Positions 38,879-49,200 of a stretch of DNA of 64,000 nucleotides are shown piece after piece (position 1 is the first letter of the stretch; the number at the start of each line of letters is the position of its first letter). Made by a program: the position numbers and the translations under genes. This DNA is from Candidatus Megaera endosymbiont of Mesostigma viride. Its GTDB lineage: Bacteria; Pseudomonadota; Alphaproteobacteria; Rickettsiales; Rickettsiaceae. Below the pieces are notes generated by a model, which searched no databases, was not told the origin of the DNA, and saw only the letters and a program-made list of their open reading frames with translations. The stretch covers positions 1,240,001 to 1,304,000 of the forward strand of contig CP084576.1 in the NCBI GenBank assembly GCA_020410825.1, written 5' to 3'.

Positions 38879-39817
38879 ATGTTGCGTAAATTTTTTCTTG
38901 CCTTTCTGGTCCTGTTTTTGGCCGGTGCGTTTATTATAGTTGCTTGCGGCCTATATTTATATTATTCAAATATCCAGAAGCAATTATTAAGCATAATCAA
39001 TGAAGTGGAAATTGCAGCTTTTTCCAAGGACATAGATTTATCGACTGATAAAACAGTGGAGTGTCAACAAAATATGACCGGTAACGTCTGGCTTATTTCT
39101 TATGCTGACGGAGGCGAAGTTCATTTGGCAAACCAGCGAGCTTTAACATCTAGTGCACTGAATAAGTGTATTGATTTTTATAAACCCTATAACAAAAAAC
39201 ATATATCATCCTCCTATGTTAAGGCTCATGAAAATATTTTTTCGCAAAAAAAAGGAGCAGGATACTGGTTATGGAAACCTTATATAATCCTTCAAACGCT
39301 TGAGGAAATCCCAGAAAATGACGTTCTTTTATATGCCGATAGCGGTAGTGCTATTGTTAAACCAATTGATTCATTAGTTAATAATCTCATCGACGGCAAA
39401 GATATACTTGTCTTCCAGAATGAGCATACTAATAGGGGATACGTAAGAAGAGATTTGCTAACCGCTACGGGTATGAGCAACGATTTTATTTTAAATTCCT
39501 ACCAATTGCAGGCTAGTTTTATCTTAATTAAAAATACCAGCTCTGCGCGGGGATTTATTAGAAAATGGCTAAAATGGTGTGAAAACGAAGAAGCAGTAAC
39601 AGATAGTGATAGTTTTATTGAGAAGTATTATTATAATACTTCGCATCGTCATGATCAGGCTATACTGACTTTACTTTATTTGCAAAACCCTCAGGGAGTT
39701 ATTGTAAGGCCAAAAGAAGAGGTGAAAGAATATTTTTTACATCATCGCCGTAGATGGCTTAACTATGATTTATTATTTTTACTTAAAAAGAAATTAAATG
39801 AGAGTAAAAAATTCTAA
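38879..39817 (+). CDS. Membrane-anchored GT-A-like protein, probable glycosyltransferase
   Basis: The 312-residue protein starts with one membrane segment (residues 5-28, FLAFLVLFLAGAFIIVACGLYLYY). The large domain that follows has the pattern KKGAGYWLWKPYIILQTLEEIPENDVLLYADSG, with the Asp of YADSG in the place of a sugar-nucleotide-binding acidic motif. Later it has SYQLQASFILIKNT and SHRHDQAILTLL, as in GT-A-like enzymes that act on polysaccharides. I recall this pattern from proteins annotated as capsule-related or hypothetical. Donor and acceptor are unknown. The N-terminal anchor suggests an outer-face or membrane-bound substrate. There is no operon partner; the ankyrin/coiled-coil gene starts about 100 bp later. 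Confidence 0.6.
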   Translation: MLRKFFLAFLVLFLAGAFIIVACGLYLYYSNIQKQLLSIINEVEIAAFSKDIDLSTDKTVECQQNMTGNVWLISYADGGEVHLANQRALTSSALNKCIDFYKPYNKKHISSSYVKAHENIFSQKKGAGYWLWKPYIILQTLEEIPENDVLLYADSGSAIVKPIDSLVNNLIDGKDILVFQNEHTNRGYVRRDLLTATGMSNDFILNSYQLQASFILIKNTSSARGFIRKWLKWCENEEAVTDSDSFIEKYYYNTSHRHDQAILTLLYLQNPQGVIVRPKEEVKEYFLHHRRRWLNYDLLFLLKKKLNESKKF

Positions 39818-39914
39818 TAATAAATCAATAACTTGATTTATTAAATTTTATCTAATAACATTAGAATTTATTAATTATTGTTTAAAGATTTTTTGATCTA
39901 GGAGGGGAAAGACT

Positions 39915-41594
39915 ATGTCAAAAAAAACAGATAAAGGTGTAGAAACTATAACTACAATTCCGGAAGAAATTTCACTAGAAAAAGCAGTTGCAGCTAAAAA
40001 TATCAAAGCAATAAACGATCTAGTTCCTGATATTTCATCTATAACTCCACGTTTACTAAGAGATGCCTTAGAAGTTCCAAATCCGCAAGTGTTAAATGCA
40101 CTGTTCAAAAATGTGCGCAAGGAAGAATTGCTTGCGAAACCGGAATTAATGAAAGAGTTAATAGATATTAATAAAGGAGGTATTAAACATATATTGTCAG
40201 ATATCTTAAAAGTGGAAGCCCGCGATATAAATCAGTGTCGAATTACAGCTCCTGGGTGTCCGGAAGGAGGATATACGGTATTTGAATATGCCATGTTGAA
40301 TAAAAGTGGCAATCCAGAAAAATATTTGCCGCATATAGAGTCGGGTTGTGAACTTATAGATCTCGGTGCGAGCGCTGCTATTCGTAAGGGTGTAGAGATA
40401 GATATTAATAAAAGCATAGTAAGTGAGAACTCAGAAACAAACGGTCATACACCTCTTACATATTCTATTTATAAGGTAAATACTACTGCTGTTAGAGCTC
40501 TGGTTGATGAAGCAGGAGCAAATCCCAATAGGCAAAGTGCCAACTATGGATTACCATTAAGCGGAGCTTTACTGAATCCAAATTCTGAACTAAAAGCTAT
40601 TGAAAAAGAAAGAATAGCTCAAACCCAGCTTAGTCATATTGCTCACACCCTTATTTCGCGGGGTGCAGACATTAACCAAGAATCGATTTCCAGTAGCAGA
40701 ATTAAAACTCCAGAATATGTAAGTCTGGAAACAGCAGCACAAAAATTAAGAGAAGAAATAGCAGGGGATGAAGCTGCACAGAAAAGAATTCTTGCCCCTA
40801 AAAAAATAGAACTGAATCAATTACGTGACAAAGATTTAAAAGAAGCGGAGAAGAAACTTGCTAAAGCGTCTGAATTGGAAAAATCTAAAGTGCAGAAAGA
40901 AGTAAATAGTATAAAAGCAGAAATACAACAAATACAAAAAGAAATAGATGAACTCGAGCGCAGTCAAGAGTTCCGTGAGTTAGGAGACAAACTCACTCGA
41001 ACAAGGAAATCTTTGCAGAGTAATGTACGAGATATTAAAACCCTTAAACAAAGAGGGCAGGATTTTAACATAACAGAAACACGCACAACGATAGTTGATG
41101 CTTTGAAAATAAAACGACCAAGAGAAGGTACTACAAAAGATCCAGTACTTGTGTTATATGGAATGGTAAGTGATTTTCAAACCAAAAAAAAAGCTCTAGA
41201 TGAACAGTTAAAGATCGTAGAGGAAAGTGCAAGCAAGATCAATAGTTCATCTCCGTTCAAAGCTGTAAAAGCTCACAGGCATCTCGCTAAAGAAGCCGCT
41301 AAAACATCACAAAAACTATTGGATGAAATGCTAAAAGAATCCAGAGTTCACCTAGAACCACTATCAGAGAAAGTACAAAAAATAAGGCAAGAAGCTAAAA
41401 GGGCAAAAGAATTAAGAGAAAAAATCGGCCACGCCGTAGGGTTGGGGGGAAGAATTATGAATAAATCTATAATACCTGAGGTTGCTGCTCAAGCTCGGGA
41501 TATTGGTGATTCAATTAGTACTGTAACTACTACTAAGCCTAGATCATCGCCTGTTTCTCCTAAAGGTCCTGACAAAGGAACTTTAGGAAGGTAA
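39915..41594 (+). CDS. Ankyrin-like and coiled-coil protein (candidate secreted effector)
   Basis: The 559-residue protein has no signal peptide or membrane segment. The N-terminal half carries ankyrin-like units: SLEKAVAAKNIKAINDLV near 20-37, NGHTPLTYSIYKVNTTAVRALVDEAGANPNRQ near 175-206, and IAHTLISRGADINQ near 242-255. The spacing is irregular, so the repeats are degenerate. Residues about 270-370 and 415-510 are Lys/Glu/Ala-rich heptad-like coiled coils. The tail is Ser/Pro-rich (KPRSSPVSPKGP). A strong AGGAGG lies 8 bp before ATG 39915. In Rickettsiales, ankyrin proteins are common type IV secretion substrates, so this is a reasonable candidate, but no secretion signal is recognised. 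Confidence 0.75.
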   Translation: MSKKTDKGVETITTIPEEISLEKAVAAKNIKAINDLVPDISSITPRLLRDALEVPNPQVLNALFKNVRKEELLAKPELMKELIDINKGGIKHILSDILKVEARDINQCRITAPGCPEGGYTVFEYAMLNKSGNPEKYLPHIESGCELIDLGASAAIRKGVEIDINKSIVSENSETNGHTPLTYSIYKVNTTAVRALVDEAGANPNRQSANYGLPLSGALLNPNSELKAIEKERIAQTQLSHIAHTLISRGADINQESISSSRIKTPEYVSLETAAQKLREEIAGDEAAQKRILAPKKIELNQLRDKDLKEAEKKLAKASELEKSKVQKEVNSIKAEIQQIQKEIDELERSQEFRELGDKLTRTRKSLQSNVRDIKTLKQRGQDFNITETRTTIVDALKIKRPREGTTKDPVLVLYGMVSDFQTKKKALDEQLKIVEESASKINSSSPFKAVKAHRHLAKEAAKTSQKLLDEMLKESRVHLEPLSEKVQKIRQEAKRAKELREKIGHAVGLGGRIMNKSIIPEVAAQARDIGDSISTVTTTKPRSSPVSPKGPDKGTLGR

Positions 41595-41613
41595 TAATGT
41601 AAGGACTTAAAGC

Positions 41614-44600
41614 TTATCGTAATTTTGCAACTTCTATAGATACAATTTGGTTATCTAACTCAATATCTGCAATGTATTCCGGTTTGAAATCTTTTCTGAT
41701 TTCACTAAGCGTTTGCTCAGTAATAAACGCTCCGTAATTTGCTAAAACGGGTTCTAGATTAGTATCAGATTTAATATTTAGTTTAATTCGGTCTGATACC
41801 TCAAAACCTGCTTCTTTTCTTGTTTGCTGGATAAATCTAACCAAATCACGGGCTATTCCTTCTTCTTCAAGCCCTTTAGTTATTTCAAGGTCTAGCTTAA
41901 CTAAACCTATGCTATTAGATAAAGCTTTTACCCCTTTTATGCCTTTTTTAGGTTCCATGGCCAGGGTATATTCTTCCGGTAATAATTCAATACCAGAAAC
42001 AAATAGTTTTCCGCTAGCTTCGTGCCAGTTCCCAGCTCTGGCAGCTGCTATTATTTCTTTCATTTTCTCTGGTAACCTTTTGCCCAGTAATGGGAAATTA
42101 ATAGAAAGCTTTAAGTCTGCATATTCTTTAACATCTTCCTGATAAATTATGGATTTGACATTAACTTCATCTTTAATTAGATCTTCAAATTGTTTAATAT
42201 AGTTATCGTAAGTACCCTCATCTATTCCCTCAAGATGGACTAATAATTTGCTTAATGGTTGACGGATGCGGGTATTTTCTTCACTGCGGATAAATAAAGC
42301 AGCATTACAGATATCTAGGATCTGATCCATTACTTTAACTAGGTTTTCCTCAATTTTTATATCCTCTACATTCGGGAAAATTTCTAAATGAACAGATGGC
42401 CCGCCAGTTAAGCTACGATATATATTTTCTGAAATTAAAGGCAGTAACGAGCTCATTGCTTTCATCATAACTTCAAGGCATGTGTAGAGAGTATTGTAAG
42501 CTGATAATTTATCCGCATCCTGCTCAGTTTTCCAGAACCTGCTTCTACTTCGTCTAATATACCAGTTATTTAGCACTTCAAAGAAATCAGTTATCGCTGC
42601 ATATGCCTCTACAGTATCAAACTGATTCATACTATTGTCTATTCTTCTTACGGTAATTTTAAGCTTGGATAAAATGTATTGATCTAGGATATTGCTGCTT
42701 GAAATATCGTATCTTGCCTTAATGCCGTCGAGATTTGCGTATAAACAGAAAAAATGATAAGCATTCCATATTGGCTTGATAAATAACCGCAAGGCATCAA
42801 AAACCATTTTTCCATCTTTATCAATAAGTAATTCCTGCCCTTTGACGACATTAGACGAAAGCATAGTGACTCTTAAAGCATCTGCGCCGTATTTATCAAA
42901 CAATTCAAGTGGGTCAGCGTAATTATTGAGGCGTTTAGAAAGTTTTTGGCCGGTAGAGTCCAGTATTACCCCGTGGCAGATGCAGTTTAGGAATGGCGGG
43001 CGGTCAAAAAGTGCAGTAGAGAGAACCATTAATGTATAAAACCAACCCCTGGTTTGAGCAGAATACTCAACAATAAAATCGGCAGGAAAATGACTCTCAA
43101 ACCATTCTTTGTTTTCAAAAGGATAGTGAGCTTGCCCGTAAGGCATCGAACCGCTTTCAAACCAACAATCAAATACGTCCTCTACCCTTACCATCATGGA
43201 TTTGCCTGTTGGGTCATCCGGATTTGGTCTTGTTAATCCATCAATGAAGGGTTTGTGCAAGTCTTCAATTTTTACTCCAAAATCTTTTTCAAGATCTGCG
43301 CAAGAGCCATAAACGTCAATTCGAGGGTATTTGGGATCATTAGACCGCCATACCGGAATAGGTGTTCCCCAAAAACGATTTCTGCTTATAGACCAGTCCC
43401 TAGCATTTTCTAGCCACTTACCAAACAAGCCATCCTTAACGTTGCCTGGTATCCAATTAATTTGTTGATTTAATTCAACCATTCTATCTTTAAATTCTGT
43501 AACTTTGACATACCAAGAAGGTACGGCTTTATAAATCAAAGGGGTATCTGTCCGCCAGCAATGGGGATAATTATGAATATATTGCTCGGTTTTAAGCCAA
43601 TTACCTTGGTTCTTTAATTTTATAATAATAGGGTCGGTTGCTTCAAACACTTGCATATCGGCAAAATCTGAAATTTCAGCAGTAAATTTTCCGGCATTAT
43701 CTACCGGACAAACCAGCTCTATTCCCTCTTGTTGGCATAAAATTTGATCGTCTTCACCAAAACCTGGGGCCATATGCACGACTCCTGTGCCATCTCCCTC
43801 TACTACAAAATCTCCGGTTAAGATTCTAAAGCTATTTGGGTGATTCTTAAAATAATCAAAGATAGGCTTATATTTTAACCCTGCTAATTCCTTTCCTTTA
43901 ACAGTTTTAAAGTCTGTTTTGTCTTTTTCTATATTTAATTCTTTTGCATAGTGATTAACGGCAAAAGAAGCAATTATGTAACAGATATCTCCATTTGGTA
44001 CAAATGCGTAGTTAAAATCGCTATTTACTGCTAGGGCTAGATTTGAAGGTAATGTCCAAGGAGTAGTAGTCCAGGCAAGTATTCTATATTCTCTAAATCC
44101 TTCCGGTGCATTTTGGGGCTTATCACTTAGTACAAAGCTAACAGTAACCGCTTTATCTGTTCTCTGGCGGTAAGAATTATCCAATCTCGTTTCAAAATTA
44201 GACAAAGGAGTTTCACAAGCCCAGGAATATGGCATTACTCTCATTGACTCATAAATCAACCCTTTATTAAAAAGCTCCTTAAAAGCCCAAAGGACAGATT
44301 CCATATAATTCTTATCCATGGTTTTGTAAGAATTATTGAAGTCAACCCACCTGGCCTGGCGGTTTACATATTTTTCCCAATCACTAGAATATTTCATGAC
44401 AGATAAGCGGCAATGATTGTTGAATTTATCAATACCATATTCTGAAATTGCTATTCTGCCTGAAAATCCCAGTTCCTTTTCTGCCCCCATTTCTGCCGGA
44501 AGACCATGACAATCCCACCCGAATCTCCTTTCTACCTTTTTACCTTTGGTAGTTTGATAACGGGCAAATACATCTTTAATAAAACCAGTTAATAAATGTC

Positions 44601-44799
44601 CATAATGAGGTAAACCATTAGCAAAAGGTGGACCATCGTAAAAAATAAATTCATTATTTTGATTGCCAATTTTGGCTTTGCGAGTTTCAACTGATTTGTT
44701 AAAAATATTATGTTCTTGCCAATATTTTAGAACTTCTTCTTCTATTGCAGGAAATGAAACGGTTGATTTAACATCCGGGTAAAATTTATTTTTGTTCAT
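41614..44799 (-). CDS. ileS: Isoleucyl-tRNA synthetase, class II (eukaryote-like) type
   Basis: The 1061-residue class I synthetase has the HIGH-type motif in FANGLPHYGHLLTG and the KMSKS-type motif as GQKLSKRLNN. The editing domain includes GDGTGVVHMAPGFGEDD. The RFGWDCHGLPAE element after HIGH is in the form typical of the eukaryote-like IleS branch. The C-terminal zinc-binding Cys cluster of E. coli-type IleS is absent, and the C-terminal part (TKGLEEEGIARDLVRFIQQTRKEAGFEVSDR) follows the other branch. The class II enzyme is the form found in Rickettsia and, in other bacteria, is tied to mupirocin resistance. It is followed on the other side by the ankyrin gene in convergent orientation, with a 19-bp gap. 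Confidence 0.96.
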   Translation of the reverse strand: MNKNKFYPDVKSTVSFPAIEEEVLKYWQEHNIFNKSVETRKAKIGNQNNEFIFYDGPPFANGLPHYGHLLTGFIKDVFARYQTTKGKKVERRFGWDCHGLPAEMGAEKELGFSGRIAISEYGIDKFNNHCRLSVMKYSSDWEKYVNRQARWVDFNNSYKTMDKNYMESVLWAFKELFNKGLIYESMRVMPYSWACETPLSNFETRLDNSYRQRTDKAVTVSFVLSDKPQNAPEGFREYRILAWTTTPWTLPSNLALAVNSDFNYAFVPNGDICYIIASFAVNHYAKELNIEKDKTDFKTVKGKELAGLKYKPIFDYFKNHPNSFRILTGDFVVEGDGTGVVHMAPGFGEDDQILCQQEGIELVCPVDNAGKFTAEISDFADMQVFEATDPIIIKLKNQGNWLKTEQYIHNYPHCWRTDTPLIYKAVPSWYVKVTEFKDRMVELNQQINWIPGNVKDGLFGKWLENARDWSISRNRFWGTPIPVWRSNDPKYPRIDVYGSCADLEKDFGVKIEDLHKPFIDGLTRPNPDDPTGKSMMVRVEDVFDCWFESGSMPYGQAHYPFENKEWFESHFPADFIVEYSAQTRGWFYTLMVLSTALFDRPPFLNCICHGVILDSTGQKLSKRLNNYADPLELFDKYGADALRVTMLSSNVVKGQELLIDKDGKMVFDALRLFIKPIWNAYHFFCLYANLDGIKARYDISSSNILDQYILSKLKITVRRIDNSMNQFDTVEAYAAITDFFEVLNNWYIRRSRSRFWKTEQDADKLSAYNTLYTCLEVMMKAMSSLLPLISENIYRSLTGGPSVHLEIFPNVEDIKIEENLVKVMDQILDICNAALFIRSEENTRIRQPLSKLLVHLEGIDEGTYDNYIKQFEDLIKDEVNVKSIIYQEDVKEYADLKLSINFPLLGKRLPEKMKEIIAAARAGNWHEASGKLFVSGIELLPEEYTLAMEPKKGIKGVKALSNSIGLVKLDLEITKGLEEEGIARDLVRFIQQTRKEAGFEVSDRIKLNIKSDTNLEPVLANYGAFITEQTLSEIRKDFKPEYIADIELDNQIVSIEVAKLR

Positions 44800-44813
44800 G
44801 GTTTACTGTCTTA

Positions 44814-45254
44814 CTAGTTTTGTGGGAAAGAAGTGCTAAAATCATTCCCTTTGTACACTGCCCTTTTTGTAGGAGGAATAGTTTTTAATAACGTATTACG
44901 CCTATTTTCTTTTTCAATTTTAATTTTCTCTTTATTAGTTAAATTCTTATTTTGAGCCAAATCTAACTCTTGAGTTCTTTTATTTGCAAGAGCGTAATTT
45001 TGTTGTTGTAAATGCAAGTTGGATTTTTCAATTCTGTTCATCTCCTGGCAACTTAAGTCATAATCGAATAATTTTTGGTTTTTTGATATTAAAGGATCAG
45101 TTTTCGTTATTACTACAGATTCTGGTTCTTGCTTCTGGGTGTTAACTTGCGACTCAGATTTTGCAGATGGTGTGCTATGTGCTTCTTTGCTGCTACAACC
45201 GAAAAGGCCAGAAATTAGAAAAATATTTATTATAAATAACGTGCTTTTTCTCAT
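44814..45254 (-). CDS. Small lipoprotein with a charged, coiled-coil-like body
   Basis: The 146-residue protein starts MRKSTLFIINIFLISGLFGCSSK, a lipoprotein signal with a GLFGC-type lipobox. The mature part has a Ser/Gln-rich linker (STPSAKSESQVNTQKQEPES), then a helical Gln/Lys/Asn-rich body (EMNRIEKSNLHLQQQNYALANKRTQELD). No family recognised. Its start overlaps the COQ9 stop by one base (TAATG), so it is probably cotranslated with COQ9, and its end lies 14 bp before the ileS start. The body could be a short periplasmic coiled coil. Confidence 0.7.
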   Translation of the reverse strand: MRKSTLFIINIFLISGLFGCSSKEAHSTPSAKSESQVNTQKQEPESVVITKTDPLISKNQKLFDYDLSCQEMNRIEKSNLHLQQQNYALANKRTQELDLAQNKNLTNKEKIKIEKENRRNTLLKTIPPTKRAVYKGNDFSTSFPQN

Positions 45255-45883
45255 TACGACATTAGTCTTAATATTGGTATATCTTCAACAGAAGGAAGTT
45301 TTATTTTACTCTTGGTTTGGGCTATATTTATAATCCTTTCTAGGGAAGTTGCAATAAATTCTTTGGTTTTGGTAAAATCTTTTGAATTATCTGATAAGTA
45401 AAATAACCGAGAAGATGTATAAACGCCAAGCAAAAGAGCTCGTTTGCTATAATAATTAAAATCCTCGGACTTATCACCGGCATAGCGCCAAATTAGGTCA
45501 CAAGTGTTGCTGTAGCATTTTGCCCCCGATAAAATATTGCTAGGTAATAAAAATAAGGCATTCTGCTGCAGAATAGCAGCTTTTGGGACTATACCTATTA
45601 TTCGAATTTCCAAAGCTTTAGCAATTTTTTCCCTAATTTTTAGGTTTTGTTCTTCGCTAAGAAGTAATTCAAGCATTTTTTGGTCTTGCCACGACTCAAA
45701 TTCCTCTATTATCTGACTTCCTCCTCCTGGAAATAAAATATAATGATAATTTTGCGGAAAATTACATTTTTTTTCAATTTCTTTATATAAATTCTTGTTC
45801 CATCGGGCGGTCGATACTAGAAAACTTAATTGACTAAAGAAATTATTTCGTGCTTCTTTGTGTTTTTTAGCTATATCAGTCAT
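45254..45883 (-). CDS. COQ9-family protein
   Basis: The 209-residue helical protein has a TetR-like N-terminal half and the COQ9 C-terminal pattern: LRIIGIV-type helices, PSNILSGAKCYSNTCDLIWRYAGDKSEDFNYYSKRALLLGVYTSSRLFYLSDNS is the diagnostic core seen in pieces, with the WRYAGD and YSKRALL elements. COQ9 binds lipids and assists ubiquinone biosynthesis hydroxylation at the membrane. In alphaproteobacteria the gene is often next to rpsU and divergent from it, as here. It is followed by a lipoprotein gene with a one-base overlap. Confidence 0.85.
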   Translation of the reverse strand: MTDIAKKHKEARNNFFSQLSFLVSTARWNKNLYKEIEKKCNFPQNYHYILFPGGGSQIIEEFESWQDQKMLELLLSEEQNLKIREKIAKALEIRIIGIVPKAAILQQNALFLLPSNILSGAKCYSNTCDLIWRYAGDKSEDFNYYSKRALLLGVYTSSRLFYLSDNSKDFTKTKEFIATSLERIINIAQTKSKIKLPSVEDIPILRLMS

Positions 45884-45902
45884 CTTAATATTAGCTTTTT
45901 AG

Positions 45903-45931
45903 TTGACAATTAATTTAACTATATAGATAAT
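45903..45931 (+). promoter_or_regulatory. Promoter of rpsU
   Basis: TTGACA at 45903-45908, a 17-base spacer and GATAAT at 45926-45931 form a near-consensus sigma-70 promoter about 45 bp before the rpsU GTG start. COQ9 starts on the other strand 20 bp upstream. Confidence 0.75.
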
Positions 45932-45976
45932 AAGCATTTATTTCAATCATAGTGTCCTTTAAGGGGGTAAATTTTA

Positions 45977-46180
45977 GTGTCTGTGCAGGTTAATGTTCAT
46001 GGTGGAAACGGTGAAAAAGCTATCCGAGATCTGAAAAGAAAGATGCAGAGAGAGCTCGTTTTCCGTTTGATGAAGATGTCGCGTTTTTATGAACCACCGT
46101 CAGTAAAAAAGGTTCGCAAAAAGCAGGAAACAGAAAGACGTATCCGGAAAAACAATAGAAGAAGAAGATTAGAGTCTTAG
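45977..46180 (+). CDS. rpsU: 30S ribosomal protein bS21
   Basis: The 67-residue basic protein begins VQVNVHGGNGEKAIRDLKRK and ends NNRRRRLES. The family element RFYEPPSVKKVRKK is in the middle. bS21 sits at the 30S platform near the 3' end of 16S rRNA and assists mRNA selection. The start is GTG at 45977, with AAGGGGG 9 bp upstream as Shine-Dalgarno; no ATG fits the family N-terminus. A near-consensus promoter lies upstream and a hairpin terminator follows at 46227, so it is a single-gene transcript. Confidence 0.96.
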   Translation: MSVQVNVHGGNGEKAIRDLKRKMQRELVFRLMKMSRFYEPPSVKKVRKKQETERRIRKNNRRRRLES

Positions 46181-46226
46181 TTTTTTGAAAATAATCTAAA
46201 ATTAGAATAATTAATTTAAGATAAAG

Positions 46227-46266
46227 AGGCTTAAGTAGGGTTTTGGTTGCTTAGGCCTTTTTTTAT
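46227..46266 (+). terminator. Rho-independent terminator after rpsU, possibly bidirectional
   Basis: AGGCTTAAG pairs with CTTAGGCCT (nine pairs, one G-U, loop of 14) and is followed by TTTTTTTATT. It lies 47 bp after the rpsU stop. addA ends at 46272 on the opposite strand, so the hairpin may also serve it, although the T-tract is on the plus strand. Confidence 0.8.
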
Positions 46267-46271
46267 TAGCA

Positions 46272-49200
46272 TTATGCAGCTACATTTACTATAGTTCCGC
46301 TATCAAGCCAAATAATCTTGCAATCTATAATTTTATCCGGATATATTTCTCTAAAAGCTTGTTTATAAAACCTTAATTGCTTGATGTAGGTATCCGGTAT
46401 TAATCCTTTACTAGATTTACCGGATTTATAATCGATAATGATAATTCGCTCTTTCTGAATTACTAAAAGGTCTACTCTGCCAATTTTTATTTCTGAATCT
46501 GTTTTATAGCCAAAAGATAATTCCGTTTTTAAGTCATATTTCGATAATTCGTTGAATTCCTCATTAATTGCTATTTTTTCTAGGCTGGTTTTTATTCTTT
46601 TTTGTAAAGAGCTTTCTAATGTAGTAATTAATGGATGATTGAAAATACTAGATAGATTTCTATTTCTCATGGCTTCTTCAAGGATTTTATGGAACACTAG
46701 GCCATACTCGAGTAAATCTGTATTTTTATAAGAAGTATCAGTTTCAATATTTGTATAAGATAAACGTACGGTTTTATTTAGTTTCCACGGTGTTGGTGGG
46801 TTTATTATCCCCTGGTCAGCCTTTTTATTTTCTGCCAAGCAAAGTGATGGTTTTTGGCTACTGGAAACTAAACTGTTATCACCATAAGTTACGATACCGT
46901 GTGTGTCTAAAGAGCCAATTTCCTGTAGGGATTTTTTTATTAATTCATACCAGCAATTTTCGGGAATTTTGCTGTTACCTTGATAACCACAAATGATTAA
47001 ATGATCCTCTGCTCGGGTCATTCCGACATATAACAACCTTAAATATTCTTGATAAGCTTTATGTTGTTCTTTTGCTTTAATTCCTTCATAAAATTCTGGA
47101 ATATAAGAGGAGGATTTTGCCGATAGTAACTGATCATTTTCATCCCAGATGAATCTATCGCTCATGGTTGGAAGTTTGGTAGTATCACATAATATCACAA
47201 TCGGAGCTTGCAGACCTTTTGAGCCGTGAACAGTCATGATACGGAGCTTATTTAATGATTCTGTATCTCTTTTTACAGTTATTGGGGTTTTTACAAACCA
47301 ATAAATAAAGTTTTGTAAAGAATTTCCATATTCAAGAAAATAGTCATTACTAAGTTTAAGGAATTCATCGATTGCTTCGTCATTTTTATTCATGATGTTC
47401 CTATAATCCATTACATCAGTGATATATGGAAAGAAATTGTTTAAAGGAAAAGAGCGATATAGGGCTAAAAACTCTTCTAGTTTATCTTTTATTAAAGAAT
47501 ATTGCTCCGATAATTTTATATATTCCCATAAGGATAATTTATTTGCCCGAGCAGCAATAACCAGTTTATAAAGCTCGTGCTCCGATAAGTCTAAAATCGG
47601 AGACTTAATTAATGTAGCTAAATTTAAATCATTTTCAGGATTTAGTACAAATTTAGCAATAGCAATCAGGTCTGCGACCGCTAGATCGTCAGCTAGAGAT
47701 ATTCTATCAAGTCCTGTTATGTCGATTTTAGCCTCTTTCAAAGCTTTGATGACCTCATCCGTAAAATCATCCCTGCTCCGGAAAAGAATCATGAAATCTT
47801 GAGGCGATATCTTGTTATTTGTAGAAGGTAAAATCCTGCCGCTGCTTATTTGTTCCTTAACATAATTAGCAATTTTTTTTGCCAAAATAACCTTGCTATT
47901 ATTTTGTGTGTTTTCTGGGCAGATGGGCCAAAATTCATCAGCTGCATCACCGCCTTCATTACTGCATAAAGGCCATAACTGAACTAGCCCATTATGTGCA
48001 TTACGATAAGGTATCATTTCTGGTAAATTAGCTTTAAAGTCTTCAGGGCTGTTTTTTGCTATTTTGTTAAATACATCTTTTACACAGGTAAGAATTTCTT
48101 TAGTGGAACGGTACGAGACATTAAGATCAATTGTTTCGAAAGCTTTTTTCCCTTCTTTTAGTTTATCGTTTAGAAATTTATTCATATAGGAAAAGGCAGA
48201 AATATCAGCCCCTTGGAAACTAAAAATCGATTGTTTTTCGTCTCCTACTACAAAGATCGTTCTGCTTTTGTTATTACCGGATTCTCCAGAATAAAATTCT
48301 TGGGCTAAAGCTTCTATTATACGCCATTGGCTATTACTTGTATCTTGAGCCTCGTCCACTAGTAAATGTTCTATACCGCCGTCTAATTTATATAGTACCC
48401 ATTCCTTTGCCGTGGAATTTGTCAGTAAACTTTGAGTATGAAGTATTAGATCATCATAATCAAGAAAAGCGTTTTTGGTTTTGTATGACTCGAATTCTAG
48501 AATCAATTTTTCTGCTAATATCTCAAATAATTTTGAGTTTAAAAGTAAATTTTCTGTTTTTTTAACTTGATCGAGTTGGTAGATTTGGTCTTGAATTTTT
48601 TCCAGTTCTTCGTATAGGTCAGAGCCAGGAGAAGCTATTTTTTTAGTTACGATTCTTTTTTTCTTTTCTCCGGATAATGTTAAAAAGAAAGGCTTAATAT
48701 CTATGCTTGCAAGATCAGCTCCAAGTGAATCTAGGATTAAATTCTTGATATCAGAATTAGATATAACTTCTATCGAAATATTTGGATCATGTTTTGCTAA
48801 ATTGTTAATGCATTCTAATCCGCTAAGCTCGGGATTGCTTTCGGCAGATAAAGAGGTGAGCTTTTTTGTTAATATCTTTGTTTTTACAGAAATTATTTCA
48901 TTAAAAATATCATCGATGGTTAATTCATGAAAGTTCTCTATAAGAAAATTAATAACATGCTGAATTTCAGGGAGGTTGAATATTTGCCTTTTTATATCTC
49001 TTATTATCTTATTAACCTTGAATTCGTCAATAATTTTGAAATGAGGAGAAATTCCTGCTTCTAGCGGGAATTTCTTTAAAATTTTCTGGCAAAAAGAGTG
49101 AATAGTGTAAATATTTATTTGATCTTGAGTTTTTAGATATAATTCAAAGAGTGATGATGCCTTAATTAACTCATCTTTAGTCGGTTTTCTACCCAGTGTG

